Shown here piece after piece: positions 35,122 through 44,492 of a DNA stretch of 64,000 nt. The notes beneath the pieces were generated by a model. It had not been told where the DNA came from and made no database searches. It worked only from the letters and a program-made list of their open reading frames with translations. Position 1 is the stretch's first letter, and every line of letters begins with the position of its first letter. This DNA comes from CAVRQM01 sp963838805 (GTDB lineage Bacteria > Pseudomonadota > Alphaproteobacteria > Acetobacterales > Acetobacteraceae): the NCBI GenBank assembly GCA_963838805.1, contig CAWISK010000005.1, forward strand, positions 248,001 to 312,000, written 5' to 3'. Both the position numbers and the translations under genes were made by a program.

Positions 35122-36269
35122 ATTTCGGTCTGACGCAGGAGCAGGAGCTCATCGTCTCGACGGTGCGCAGCTTCGTCGAGAACGAGCTGTATCCGCTCGA
35201 GGCCGAAGTGGAGCGCACCGGCGTTCTGCCGGACGAACGCGCGCGCGACATCCAGCGCAAGGTGATCGAGCTGGGCTTCTACGCCCCCAACATCCCCGTC
35301 GAGTTCGGCGGCGGCGGACTCTCGGCACTCGAATTCGCGCTGTTGGAGCGCGAGCTGGGCCGCACCAGCATGGCGCTGAACCATTGGTGGGGGCGTCCGT
35401 CGAACATCCTCTGCGCCTGCGACGACGAGCAGCGTAAACGCTATCTGCTGCCCTGCGTGCGCGGCGAACGGATGGATGCGCTGGCAATGACCGAGCCAGA
35501 CGCTGGATCGGACGTGCGCGGCATGAAGTGCCATGCCGTGCGCAGCGGCGACGACTGGATCGTGAACGGCACGAAGCACTTCATCAGCCACGCTGACGTC
35601 GCCGATTTCGTCATCACCTTCATCGCCACCGGCGAGGAATCGTCCGGCCGCAAGCGCATCACCTGCTTCCTGGTGGACCGTGGCACGCCGGGCTTCGAGA
35701 TCCGCCCCGGCTATCACAGCGTCAGCCATCGCGGCTACCACAACTGCATTCTCACCTTCCAGGATTGCCGGCTTCCCTCGGCGCAAATCCTCGGCGAGGA
35801 GGGTCGCGGCTTCGAGGTCGCCAATACCTGGCTGTTCGCAACCCGCATCACCGTCGCCGCAATGTGCGTCGGCCGCGCCCGCCGCGCCTTCGAGCTCGCA
35901 CTCGACTATGCCGCGCAACGCCGGCAGTTCGGCCAGCCGATCGGCCGCTTCCAGGGTGTCGGCTTCCAGCTCGCCGACAGCATCACCGAGATCGACGCCG
36001 CCGATTACCTGACCCTGGCCGCCGCCTGGCGGCTCGACCAGAACCTGCCGGCCAATCGCGAGATCGCCCAGGCGAAGCTTTACGCATCGGAGATGCTGGC
36101 CCGTGTCACCGATCGCGCAATTCAGGTGCATGGCGGCATGGGCCTGATGGACGACCTGCCGCTGGAACGCTTCTGGCGCGACGCGCGCGTCGAGCGCATC
36201 TGGGACGGCACCAGCGAGATCCAGCGGCACATCATCGCCCGCGAGCTGCTGCGTCCGCTCGGCGCATGA
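35118..36269 (+). CDS. Acyl-CoA dehydrogenase, probable gamma-butyrobetainyl-CoA dehydrogenase
   Basis: A 383-residue flavoprotein, intact, overlapping both neighbours by 4 bp (ATGA). Family signatures are ALAMTEPDAGSDVRGMKCHA, NGTKHFISHADVADFVITF, AAQRRQFGQPIGRFQGVGFQ and RAIQVHGGMGLMDDLPLERF. In the C-terminal catalytic motif RIWDGTSEIQR an Asp stands where medium-chain enzymes have the catalytic Glu (YEG). In this operon it should oxidise gamma-butyrobetainyl-CoA to crotonobetainyl-CoA, as the BcoB-type enzyme does; the substrate is inferred from neighbours. Confidence 0.78.
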   Translation: MNFGLTQEQELIVSTVRSFVENELYPLEAEVERTGVLPDERARDIQRKVIELGFYAPNIPVEFGGGGLSALEFALLERELGRTSMALNHWWGRPSNILCACDDEQRKRYLLPCVRGERMDALAMTEPDAGSDVRGMKCHAVRSGDDWIVNGTKHFISHADVADFVITFIATGEESSGRKRITCFLVDRGTPGFEIRPGYHSVSHRGYHNCILTFQDCRLPSAQILGEEGRGFEVANTWLFATRITVAAMCVGRARRAFELALDYAAQRRQFGQPIGRFQGVGFQLADSITEIDAADYLTLAAAWRLDQNLPANREIAQAKLYASEMLARVTDRAIQVHGGMGLMDDLPLERFWRDARVERIWDGTSEIQRHIIARELLRPLGA

Positions 36270-38278
36270 CGCTCGACCGATTGCTGCGCCCGCGCAGCAT
36301 CGCCGTCATCGGCGGCAGGCCAGCGCAGGAGGTGATCCGGCAGAACGACCGACTCGGCTTCGCCGGCGAAATCTTCCCCGTCCACCCGTCCCACACGACG
36401 ATCGAGGGCCGCGCCGTCTATCGCAGTCTTGCCGATCTGCCGTCGCCACCCGATGCGGTGTTCCTGGCGCTGAACCGCCATCGCACCGTCGAGACCGTGC
36501 GCCAACTGGCGGCGATGCGGCGCGGGCGGCGTCGGTCTGCTACGCATCTGGCTTCGCCGAGGCGGGCGAGGAAGGGGTCGCACTCCAGCACGCACTGCGC
36601 GAGGCGGCGGGCACCATGCCGGTACTCGGGCCGAACTGCTACGGCACGCTCAACTATCTCGACGGCGCGGCGCTCTGGCCCGACCAGCATGGCGGGCGTC
36701 GCGTGCCGCGCGGCGTCGCCCTCGTCACGCAATCCGGCAATATCGGCCTCAACCTGACCATGCAGAGGCGCGGTCTGCCGATCGCCTATCTCGCGACACT
36801 CGGCAACCAGGCGGTGATCGGCTTATCGGCGATGATCGCAGCCCTCAGCCAGGACGACCGGATCACCGCCATCGGCCTGCATATCGAGGGCATCGACGAC
36901 GCGGGCGCCTTCGCCGAGGCGGTGGCGCTGGCCGCGCATCGCGGCATTCCCGTCGTCGCGGTCAAGACCGGTGCCTCCCAGGCGGGGGCCGCCCTGACAC
37001 TCAGCCACACCGCCAGCATGGCCGGGCCTGATCTCATCGCCGATGCGTTCCTGCGCCGGGCCGGTGTCGCGCGCGTGCGCACGCTGCCCGAACTGATCGA
37101 GACGCTGAAGCTGCTGCACGTGCATGGCCGGCTGCCATCCGCCGACATCATCTCGATGAGCTGTTCGGGTGGCGAGGCCGCGCTGTTCGCCGACCGCGCC
37201 GAGGCACGCCGCGTGCGGTTCCGCCCATTCAGCGACGCCGAACGCCAGACGGTCGAGGCCACCGTACCCGCTCTCGTCACCGTCTCGAACCCGTTCGACT
37301 ATCACACCTTCCATTGGGCCAAGCGCGACGCGCTCGCCGCCACATTCGGTGCCGTCATGCGCGCGGATGTGGCGCTGACCATGCTGGTGCTCGACTTCCC
37401 GCGATGCGACCGCGCCAGCGACGCCGACTGGCTGACCGCGGCACACGCCCTGGCGGACGCCGCGCGCACGACAGGCCAGCGCGCGGCGGTGGTCGCCACC
37501 CTGCCGGAATGCTTGCCCGAGGATCGGGCGGAGGAGCTGATGGCGCTCGGCATCGCGCCGCTCTGTGGCCTCGACGAAGCGCTCGCCGCCTGCGAGTCAT
37601 CCGTTGCTCGCCCGGCGTGCCCGCCGATCACCACACCGTCGCCGCGCGGCCATGCCATTCTGCTCGACGAGTGGGATAGCAAGCAGCTTCTCGCCCGTCA
37701 TGGCGTCCCTGTGCCGAGGGGGATGCGCGCCGCCAATGCCGCTGCCGCATCGGCCCCGTCCTATCCGGCCGCCGTGAAGGCGCTGGGCCTCGCGCACAAG
37801 ACTGAATGCGGTGCCCTTCGCCTCCATCTCGCCGACGCGCCGAGCGGTTACCGATGCGGCAGAGGCGCTGGCGCCGCTCGGCCACGGCCTGCTGGTCGAG
37901 GCGATGGTGCAGGGCGGCGTCGCCGAGCTGATCGTGGGCATCGCCCGCGACGCGCTCGGTCCCTGTCTGCTGCTCGGCAGTGGCGGCGTGCTGGCGGAAC
38001 TGGTGGGGGACCGCGCGATGCTGATGCTCCCCGCAAGCGCCGAGGACGTGGCCGCCGCCATTGGCTCGCTCAAGGTGGCGCATGTGCTGGCTGGCCATCG
38101 CGGCCGCCCGGCGGGCAATATGCGTGCCGCTGTCGCCGCCGTGCTGGCGATCCAGGACGCGGCGCTCGCGCATCTGGACCGCCTGCTGGAACTCGACGTG
38201 AACCCGCTCATTGTCACGCCGGACGCGGCGTTCGCGGCCGATGCGCTGATCCGCCTTGTGGAGCCGGACCATGCCTGA
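36266..38278 (+). CDS. Acyl-CoA synthetase, NDP-forming type (frame broken at ~36518, ~36537, ~37846)
   Basis: The two halves of an ADP-forming acyl-CoA synthetase of about 669 residues. Removing one base at each of ~36518, ~36537 and ~37846 restores the frame and gives MGAGGVG and CYASGFAEAGEEGVAL at the first break. Other features are a CoA-binding N-terminus (LLRPRSIAVIGG), the phosphorylation-segment region VTQSGNIGLNLTMQRRGLPI, TGASQAGAALTLSHTASMAG (with the active-site His), and an ATP-grasp C-terminus (GHGLLVEAMVQGGVAELIVG). The expected role is activation of gamma-butyrobetaine or carnitine. Most described pathways use an AMP-forming ligase (CaiC type) instead, so this is an alternative enzyme class in the slot. 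Confidence 0.75.
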
Positions 38279-39054
38279 CCCATTCTCCGTCACCCGCCAG
38301 GACGGCGTGTTCACATTCACCCTGCATCGCGGCAAGGCGAACGCCATCGACGCCGCCACGTCTCGCGCGATGGGCGAGGCGTTCGCCGGATTCCGCGACG
38401 ACCCGGCGATGCGCGTCGCCCTCGTCATCGAGCGGCAATGAAAGATTCTTCTCGGCCGGCTGGGATCTGAACGCGGCGGCCGGCGGCGAGCCGCCGGATG
38501 CCGAGTACGGGGTCGGCGGCTTCGGCGGCTTGCAAGTCCTTCCCGGGCTGAACAAGCCGGTTATCGCCGCCGTCGGCGGCCTGTGCGTCGGCGGCGGCTT
38601 CGAGCTGGCGCTCTCGGCGGACCTCATCATCGCCAGCACCACCGCCCGCTTCAGCCTGCCGGAAATCAAGGCCGGCACCCTGGCCGATGCCGCGACCATC
38701 AAGCTGCCGCGCCGCATCCCCTATCACGTCGCGATGGACATGCTGTTCACCGGGCGCTGGATGGAGGCCGACGAGGCTCGCCACTGGGGCCTGGTCAACG
38801 AGGTGGTGAAGCCGGAGGCGCTGCCGACCCGCGCCACGGCACTCGCGCGGCTCCTGGCCGAGGGTCCGCCGCTGGTCTTTGCGGCCATCAAGGAAGTGGC
38901 GCGCGAGACGGAGGCAATCCCCTTCGAAACGGCACTCCTGCGCATCATGGCGCGCAAGTTCCCGAGCGTGGCGCAACTCTACGACAGCGAGGACCAGCTT
39001 GAGGGCGCCCGCGCCTTCACGGAGAAGCGCGCGCCGGTGTGGAAGGGGCGATAG
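38271..39054 (+). CDS. caiD: Crotonobetainyl/carnitinyl-CoA hydratase-like enoyl-CoA hydratase (frame broken at ~38430)
   Basis: The first 53 residues (MPDPFSVTRQDGVFTFTLHR ... MRVALVI) and the rest (SGNERFFSAGWDLNAAAGGE onward) are in different frames. Removing one base near 38430 gives 260 residues, the length of CaiD (about 261). FSAGWDLNAAAGGE matches the CaiD hallmark 'G-W-D-L-x-x-A-A-x-G-E'. The oxyanion region VGGLCVGGGFELALSADLII and the two catalytic-Glu neighbourhoods are present. Last gene of the operon; the ATG overlaps the CoA-synthetase stop by 8 bp. The 3' end overlaps the convergent adaptor gene by 38 bp. Confidence 0.8.
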
Positions 39055-39934
39055 GCTCGCGCGGCCCCGCCGCCGGCTTCACCTCCACGCTCGCCGTGGT
39101 TCCGGCCACCAGGCGCACGCCCGGCGGCACGTCGTCGATCGCCACGCGCACCGGCACGCGCTGCGCCAGGCGGACCCAGGTGAACACCGGATTGACGCTG
39201 GCAAGCCCGCTCGATCCGGATGCCGCGTCCGGCGGCTGGATGCCGCGCGCCACGCTTTCGACGTGGCCGTGCAGCGGCTGCTTTACGCCCATCAGCCACA
39301 TCTGGGCCGGATCGCCCTTCGCGACGCGCGGAATCGTGGTCTCCTCGAAATACGCATCGACCCAGAACGACTTGGCATCGACCAGCGACAGCGCCCGCGT
39401 GCCGGCCTGCACGTAGTCGCCCCGCTGCAAGGCAAGGTTCGTCACCCATCCGTCCACCGGCGAGCGGATCTCGGTGCGCGCCAAATCCAGCTCGGCCCGG
39501 TTCAGCCGGGTGATCGCCGCGGCTGTCGCGGCGGCGGCCATCGCCGCCTCCGAGGTGGCCTGCTGCTGCTGCTCGGCCGAAACCGACAGAGCTGACAGTC
39601 GCTCGCGTCGCCCCGCCGTGGCACTCTTGAACGCCTCGTTAGCCTGCGCGCTCTGCACATCCGCGCGCGCGGCGGCAAGTGCTATGCGGTAGTCGGCGGA
39701 CTCGATTTCGAACAGCACGTCGCCCGCATGCACGAACTGGTTGTCCGACACAAGCAGTTTCGTGACCTGCCCCGCGACTTGCGGCGCAACCGTCACCAGA
39801 TAGGCCCGAACCCGACCGTCGCGCGTCCAGGGGAACGTCGTGTACACCTGCCAGAACCGGAGCCCGAGCACGATCGCCGCCGCGACCACCGCCCAGGTCA
39901 GCACCACGCGCAGCACGCGCCAAATCCGGCCCAT
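39017..39934 (-). CDS. HlyD/AaeA-type membrane fusion protein
   Basis: A 305-residue periplasmic adaptor. A single N-terminal membrane anchor (VVLTWAVVAAAIVLGLRFW) is followed by the beta-barrel strand region VRAYLVTVAPQVAGQVTKLL, a lipoyl-like flank (DNQFVHAGDVLFEIESADYR), a long helical hairpin and the second lipoyl half ARTEIRSPVDGWVTNLAL. ATG 39934 overlaps the upstream small-membrane-gene stop (ATGA). It forms a triad with the next two genes like AaeA-AaeX-AaeB, which exports aromatic acids in E. coli. The substrate here is not known. Confidence 0.82.
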   Translation of the reverse strand: MGRIWRVLRVVLTWAVVAAAIVLGLRFWQVYTTFPWTRDGRVRAYLVTVAPQVAGQVTKLLVSDNQFVHAGDVLFEIESADYRIALAAARADVQSAQANEAFKSATAGRRERLSALSVSAEQQQQATSEAAMAAAATAAAITRLNRAELDLARTEIRSPVDGWVTNLALQRGDYVQAGTRALSLVDAKSFWVDAYFEETTIPRVAKGDPAQMWLMGVKQPLHGHVESVARGIQPPDAASGSSGLASVNPVFTWVRLAQRVPVRVAIDDVPPGVRLVAGTTASVEVKPAAGPREPIAPSTPARASP

Positions 39935-40217
39935 CACAGCCCCAATGCCGGCATGCCCCAGGCTGGCATGCCCCAGACCGGCATTTCCAGACCGGCATGC
40001 CCCACACCGGGGCACCGCCGATGCGCAGACCGATCAGGCTCAGCATGATGACGTATAGCGCAGTGAAGAACAGCGCCGGATGCCACAGATACGGCAGCAG
40101 GCCCAGCGCATCGGCAAGTTGGCGAACGAACAGCCACACCAGCGCACAGCCCAGCATCACGATCGCCAGCGGTGCGATATAGGCGCCGAACAGGTCGATC
40201 TGGTCCAGCGGCAGCAT
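39934..40217 (-). CDS. AaeX/DUF1656-like small membrane protein with a GMPVW-repeat tail (frame broken at ~39985)
   Basis: Starts at ATG 40217, overlapping the FUSC pump stop (TAATG). The first ~70 residues (MLPLDQIDLFGAYIAPLAIV ... YVIMLSLIGLRIGG) hold two membrane segments and match the DUF1656/AaeX family. The C-terminus is extended by five 15-bp units coding roughly GAPVW-GMPVW-xMPVW-GMPAW-GMPAL. One unit lacks a base, and restoring it brings the frame to a TGA at 39934 that overlaps the adaptor ATG. The repaired protein is about 94 residues versus the usual ~70. The tail is unlike the standard family. Confidence 0.65.
39943..40016 (-). repeat. 15-bp tandem repeat, five units (one short by a base)
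   Basis: Minus-strand consensus GGCATGCCGGTCTGG. The five units occupy 74 bp instead of 75, so the missing base falls in the third unit, near 39985. Each unit encodes the pentapeptide GMPVW or a variant. GCATGC is itself palindromic, so slippage or hairpins may vary the copy number. Confidence 0.75.
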
Positions 40218-42079
40218 TAGGCCGGCTCCTGCACGCCGAGCCCGGCCAGGAAATGCGGATGCGAGTCCACCGCCTCGCTGATTTCCTGCCGCGCGGCCTC
40301 CAGCCGCATCGTGTCCGCCGTCGAGGTCACTGCGCGGGCACGCAACCGCCGGGAACGCAACACCTCGTGCCCAACCGACAGCGCGGCCAGGATCTGCGCG
40401 TGCTGCTGCAAGCTCGCCTTGGCCGGCAGTTGCACCAGCCGCGTATAGAGCCGCCGCGCCCAGCCGTGCTCGTCCAGTCGCCACCGGCCGCCCATGAGCC
40501 GTCGCAGATCCCGCCGCGTCCCCGAGAGCGCACGGCTTGTCCGCAGCGCCGGCGTCAGCGGCGGCAGCCAGCGATAGCCGGCCGCACCCAGGCTCGCACC
40601 GGCCATGATGGCGATCGCGGTGTTGAGGAAGCCGGCATAGTCGTAGCTGATTTCGTTCGTGGGCGAGAACAGCGGCATGAAGTTCGCCATTGCACCGAAC
40701 GCGATGGCGGCCCGCACGGTGCCTTGCCGCAGACCGACCGCCGCGGCGGCGACCACGAACAACACTCCACCGACCACGACGGCAAAGGCGCCGTAGCCGT
40801 CAAACCCCCAGCCCTGCACAAGCGGCAGCAGCGCGAACTTGGTGGCACCGGCCGCCAGCAGCGACAGCGTGCAGCCCACCGCCATGATCGCGGCACCGCT
40901 GAACGCCGCCTCCTCGCGCAACGCGTACACCATCACGACCACCATCGCGAAGATCACGAACACCGGGCCGGAATCCCAGCCAGTCAACACCCAGGCCAGC
41001 GCCGCCGCGCCAACCACCATCATGGTCCGCAGCCCGTTTGTGACCGCGGCAAGCGGGTCAGTCACATACACGGCGCGGTGACCCGGCTGCGGCCGCGCGT
41101 GCAGGGGATCGCGCAACAGCGTGGTGCCATCATGGGCGCGGGCCAGCCCCAGCAGGCCCTCTCCCAGCCGGTCGGCCAGCAATCGCTCCGAAACGTTGGC
41201 CGCCGGCTCCGCCAGCAGCGCCTCCCCGGCGCCGTGCCATCGAACCGGCGTTGCGTCCGCCGGCAGCACCGCCGCAAACTTGGCCAGGATCTCGGCCGGC
41301 ACGCGCCTCTCGGCCGGCGGCAACGCGCGCACATGCCGCTCCAGCGCTCGCCAGCAGGACAGCGCCGCGAACAATCCTCCCAGCGCCGCGCGCAGCTCGC
41401 CCACCCGCGCGCGCAAATCGTAGTTCTCGCCGATCGCCTGGTCGATCACGGTGTCCAGCGCCGTCACCTGGCCCACCAATGCGCGCCTGCGGTCGCGCTG
41501 CCGGTCCAGCGGTTCGGGATCGTCCCCCAGCACCCCGCGCATCCCGTCCAGCACCTGTCCCGCCAATGCTTCGATGCGCTGCGCCAGCACGCCGCGCTGC
41601 CGTCCAAGATCGGTGATCGAAAACACGACCGTCGTACAGACGATGCCGATGGCGATGGCACTCCCGCGTGCCACCGCCAGCAGGAACACGCCATCCGGTG
41701 CGGCCACCGCGTCCATCGCCACGATCGCCGCCGTATAGCCGGCCAGCATCGCCGCATAGGAAGCGAACCCGGGCAGGAAGGTGGAGACGAAGCTGCACAC
41801 GCCCCCCCACACCACCAGTCCGCCCAGCACGCCGATGCGATCCTGCGGGAAGGCCGCATACAGCAGGATCGCGAACACCGCGCCGACAAGGGTGCCCAGC
41901 AGCCGAAACGACCCCTTGCGCAGCGACGCCCCCAGCACCGGCTGTGCCACGATCACGGCCGAGGTCGCGGCCCAGGCCGGCTGATCGATTTGCAGGGCAA
42001 AGGCGACGTACAGCGCCAGCATCCCGGACGCGGCGGTACGCAATCCGAACAGGACCGGGCTCATCATGCGGTCGGACAT
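40217..42079 (-). CDS. FUSC/AaeB-type membrane transporter
   Basis: A 620-residue inner-membrane protein of the fusaric-acid resistance family. Two blocks of membrane segments (residues ~10-165, e.g. MLAGYTAAIVAMDAVAAPDG; ~345-495, e.g. AVVVGGVLFVVAAAAVGLRQ) flank a cytoplasmic helical domain, the usual FUSC layout. Together with the AaeX-like and AaeA-like genes downstream it forms an efflux unit for weak aromatic acids or toxic compounds. ATG 42079 follows the transketolase-like stop by 9 bp, so the five minus-strand genes from nnr onward are likely one transcript. Confidence 0.8.
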   Translation of the reverse strand: MSDRMMSPVLFGLRTAASGMLALYVAFALQIDQPAWAATSAVIVAQPVLGASLRKGSFRLLGTLVGAVFAILLYAAFPQDRIGVLGGLVVWGGVCSFVSTFLPGFASYAAMLAGYTAAIVAMDAVAAPDGVFLLAVARGSAIAIGIVCTTVVFSITDLGRQRGVLAQRIEALAGQVLDGMRGVLGDDPEPLDRQRDRRRALVGQVTALDTVIDQAIGENYDLRARVGELRAALGGLFAALSCWRALERHVRALPPAERRVPAEILAKFAAVLPADATPVRWHGAGEALLAEPAANVSERLLADRLGEGLLGLARAHDGTTLLRDPLHARPQPGHRAVYVTDPLAAVTNGLRTMMVVGAAALAWVLTGWDSGPVFVIFAMVVVMVYALREEAAFSGAAIMAVGCTLSLLAAGATKFALLPLVQGWGFDGYGAFAVVVGGVLFVVAAAAVGLRQGTVRAAIAFGAMANFMPLFSPTNEISYDYAGFLNTAIAIMAGASLGAAGYRWLPPLTPALRTSRALSGTRRDLRRLMGGRWRLDEHGWARRLYTRLVQLPAKASLQQHAQILAALSVGHEVLRSRRLRARAVTSTADTMRLEAARQEISEAVDSHPHFLAGLGVQEPA

Positions 42080-42088
42080 CGCCTTCGG

Positions 42089-44468
42089 TCAGAGCAGTGC
42101 CTGCGCGCACGCCTCCAGGATCGCCTCGGAGTCCAGGCCGTACGCCGCGTACAGATCAGGCAGATCGCCACTCTGCCCGAAATGATCCGGGCCCAGCGGC
42201 ACGATCCGTTGCCCGCGCACGGCACCCAGCCAGGCGTGCGACGCCGGATGGCCGTCCAGCACCGTCACCAGCGCCGCATTGACCGCCAGTGGCGCCAGAA
42301 CGCGCTCGATATGCGACACCGTTCCGCGCGCGCCGCCACGGCGCGCACGCGCCGCATCCAGCCAGCCCGCATGCAGGCGATCCGTGCTTGTGATCGCCAG
42401 CAGTCCGGCCTCGGGCACTTCAGCGCGCAGCTCCGCGAACGCCGCCTCCGCCTCGGGCGCCACCGGCCCCTGATATGCAATCGCGATCGGCGCCCCCTCG
42501 CGCGGCGCTACAACCCAATGCGCGCCGGCGATCACCGCGGCCTCGTCCAGGCTCCGATCGGGCTGCACCAACTGCCGGGTGGACAGCCGCAACCAGGCCG
42601 CCGAACCCTCGGGCTGCTGCATATGCCACAGCGCGTGACGCATGAGGATCGCCAGCTCGTCCACATGCGCCGGCTCGAAGCTCGCCAGCCGGTCCAGCGC
42701 CATGCCGAGCAGCGGCGTATTGACCGACTGGTGCTGCCCGCCCTCCGGCGCCAGCGTGATGCCGCTCGGCGTCGAGACCAGCAGGAAGCGGGCGTCCTGA
42801 TAACAGGCGTAGATCAGCGCATCCAGGCCGCGATTGACGAACGGATCGTACACCGTGCCGATCGGCAGCAGCCGCGCTCCGTGCAGCGGACCCGCGAGGC
42901 CGGCCGCAGCCAGCAGCAGGAACAGGTTCTGCTCGGCGATGCCCAGCTCGATATGCTGGCCCGAAGGCGTCATGCCCCAGCGCTGCGCGCTGGCGAGCTT
43001 GGCGTCGCGGAACACGTCGTTGCGGGTATGCCGGTCGAACACGCCGCGCCGGTTCACCCAGGGGCCGAGATTGGTCGAGACCGTCACATCGGGGCTGGTG
43101 GTGACGATCCGCTTGGCCAGCTCCTGCGCCTCGCCACGGCCACGGCCGATCTCGGCCAGGATTTCGCCGAACCCGGCCTGCGTGCTCAGCTTGCGTCCCG
43201 CGGCGGCCGCGAAAGGCAGCCGGTCCGGCACCGCCACGATCGGTGTGGCCAATGCCCGGCCCTGCGGCGTCAGCGGTTGGGCGAACGGCACGCTGGCCAC
43301 CAGGGCGCGCAATTCGGACTCGCTCGCGTCCAGACCCTCGAATTCGTCCCATTCGTGTCCCTGCCGGATGCGCATGGCGGCGCGGAACAGCTCCATCTGT
43401 TCCTTGGTCATCAGCCCGGCGTGGTTGTCCTTGTGCCCAGCGAACGGCAGACCCATGCCCTTGATCGTGTAGGCGATGAAGCAGGTCGGCTGATCGCCGC
43501 CGGCCTCGGCCGCGCGCAGCGCCTCGATGACCGTCTCGATGTCGTGGCCGCCCAGATTGGTCATCAGCGCGGCCAGCTCGTCGTCGGACAGCGGATCGAT
43601 GATGGCGCGCACGTCGCGGTCGCGGCCCGAGATCGGCCAGCACCGCCGCCCGCCACGCGGCACCCCCCTGAAAGGTCAGCGCCGAATAGAGGCTGTTGGG
43701 ACAGTCGTCGATCCACAGCCGCAAGGCCTCGCCGCCCTTCCGCGCGAAGGCCGCCTCCAGCTTGCGGCCGTATTTCAGGGTGACGACGTTCCACCCCATG
43801 TCGCGGAACAGGCCCTCGATCCGGCCGAACAGCCGGTCGGGCACCACGCTGTCCAGGCTTTGCCGGTTATAGTCGATGATCCACCAGACATTGCGGACAT
43901 CGTGCTTCCAGCCCTCCAGCAGGGCCTCGTAGATGTTGCCCTCGTCCAGCTCCGCATCGCCCGCAATGGCGATGTGCCGTCCCGGCGGGATGTCGGAGCG
44001 TCCGAGCCCGTGCAGCCGCACATAATCCGCCATCAGCGACGAGAAGCTGGTCAACGCCACGCCCAGCCCGACCGAGCCGGTGGAGAAATCCACCTCCGGC
44101 CCGTCCTTGACGCGGCTCGGGTAGGACTGCACCCCGCCCAGTTGCCGCAAGCCCTGCATCTTCTCGATGCTCTGGCGGCCGAACAGGTGGTTGATGGCGT
44201 GGAACACCGGCCCGGCATGCGGCTTCACCGCCACCCGGTCCTGTGGCCGCAGGATCTCGAAATACAGCGCCGCCATGATCGAGATGCACGAGGCGCAGCT
44301 CGCCTGGTGGCCGCCGACCTTCAGCCCGTCCCGGTTCGGGCGGATGTGGTTGGCGTTGTGGATCATCCAGGATGAGAGCCACAGCAGCTTGCGCTCAAGC
44401 TGATGCAGCAATGCCAGGCGGCGCTCATCGGTGATGGGCCGGCTGGGGGGTACCATCGGTGCGTTCAT
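42089..44468 (-). CDS. Transketolase / pyruvate dehydrogenase E1-like thiamine diphosphate enzyme (frame broken at ~43625)
   Basis: Two long frames join into a protein of about 792 residues when one base is removed near 43625 (LADLG - RDRDVRAIIDPLSDDEL). The N-terminal domain contains SNARHI-like NANHIRPNRDGLKVGGHQAS, FHAINHLFGRQSIEKM and the ThDP motif GDAELDEGNIYEALLEGWKH with IIDYNRQSLDSV. The pyrimidine-binding domain has HIELGIAEQNLFLLLAAAGL, with the conserved Glu. Length and motifs place it between transketolase (~660) and AceE (~890). NCBI-style names for this family are transketolase or PDH E1-like. The physiological reaction is uncertain. Confidence 0.7.
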
Positions 44469-44492
44469 GGCGGCTCTCCCGGACGGCCAAAG

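Noticed and set aside
40172..43783. A plus-strand open frame of 1203 codons opposite the FUSC and transketolase-like genes.
   Set aside because: It is rich in His/Arg/Gln with no recognised domain, lacks a ribosome site, and mirrors two well-supported minus-strand genes; a GC-skew shadow.
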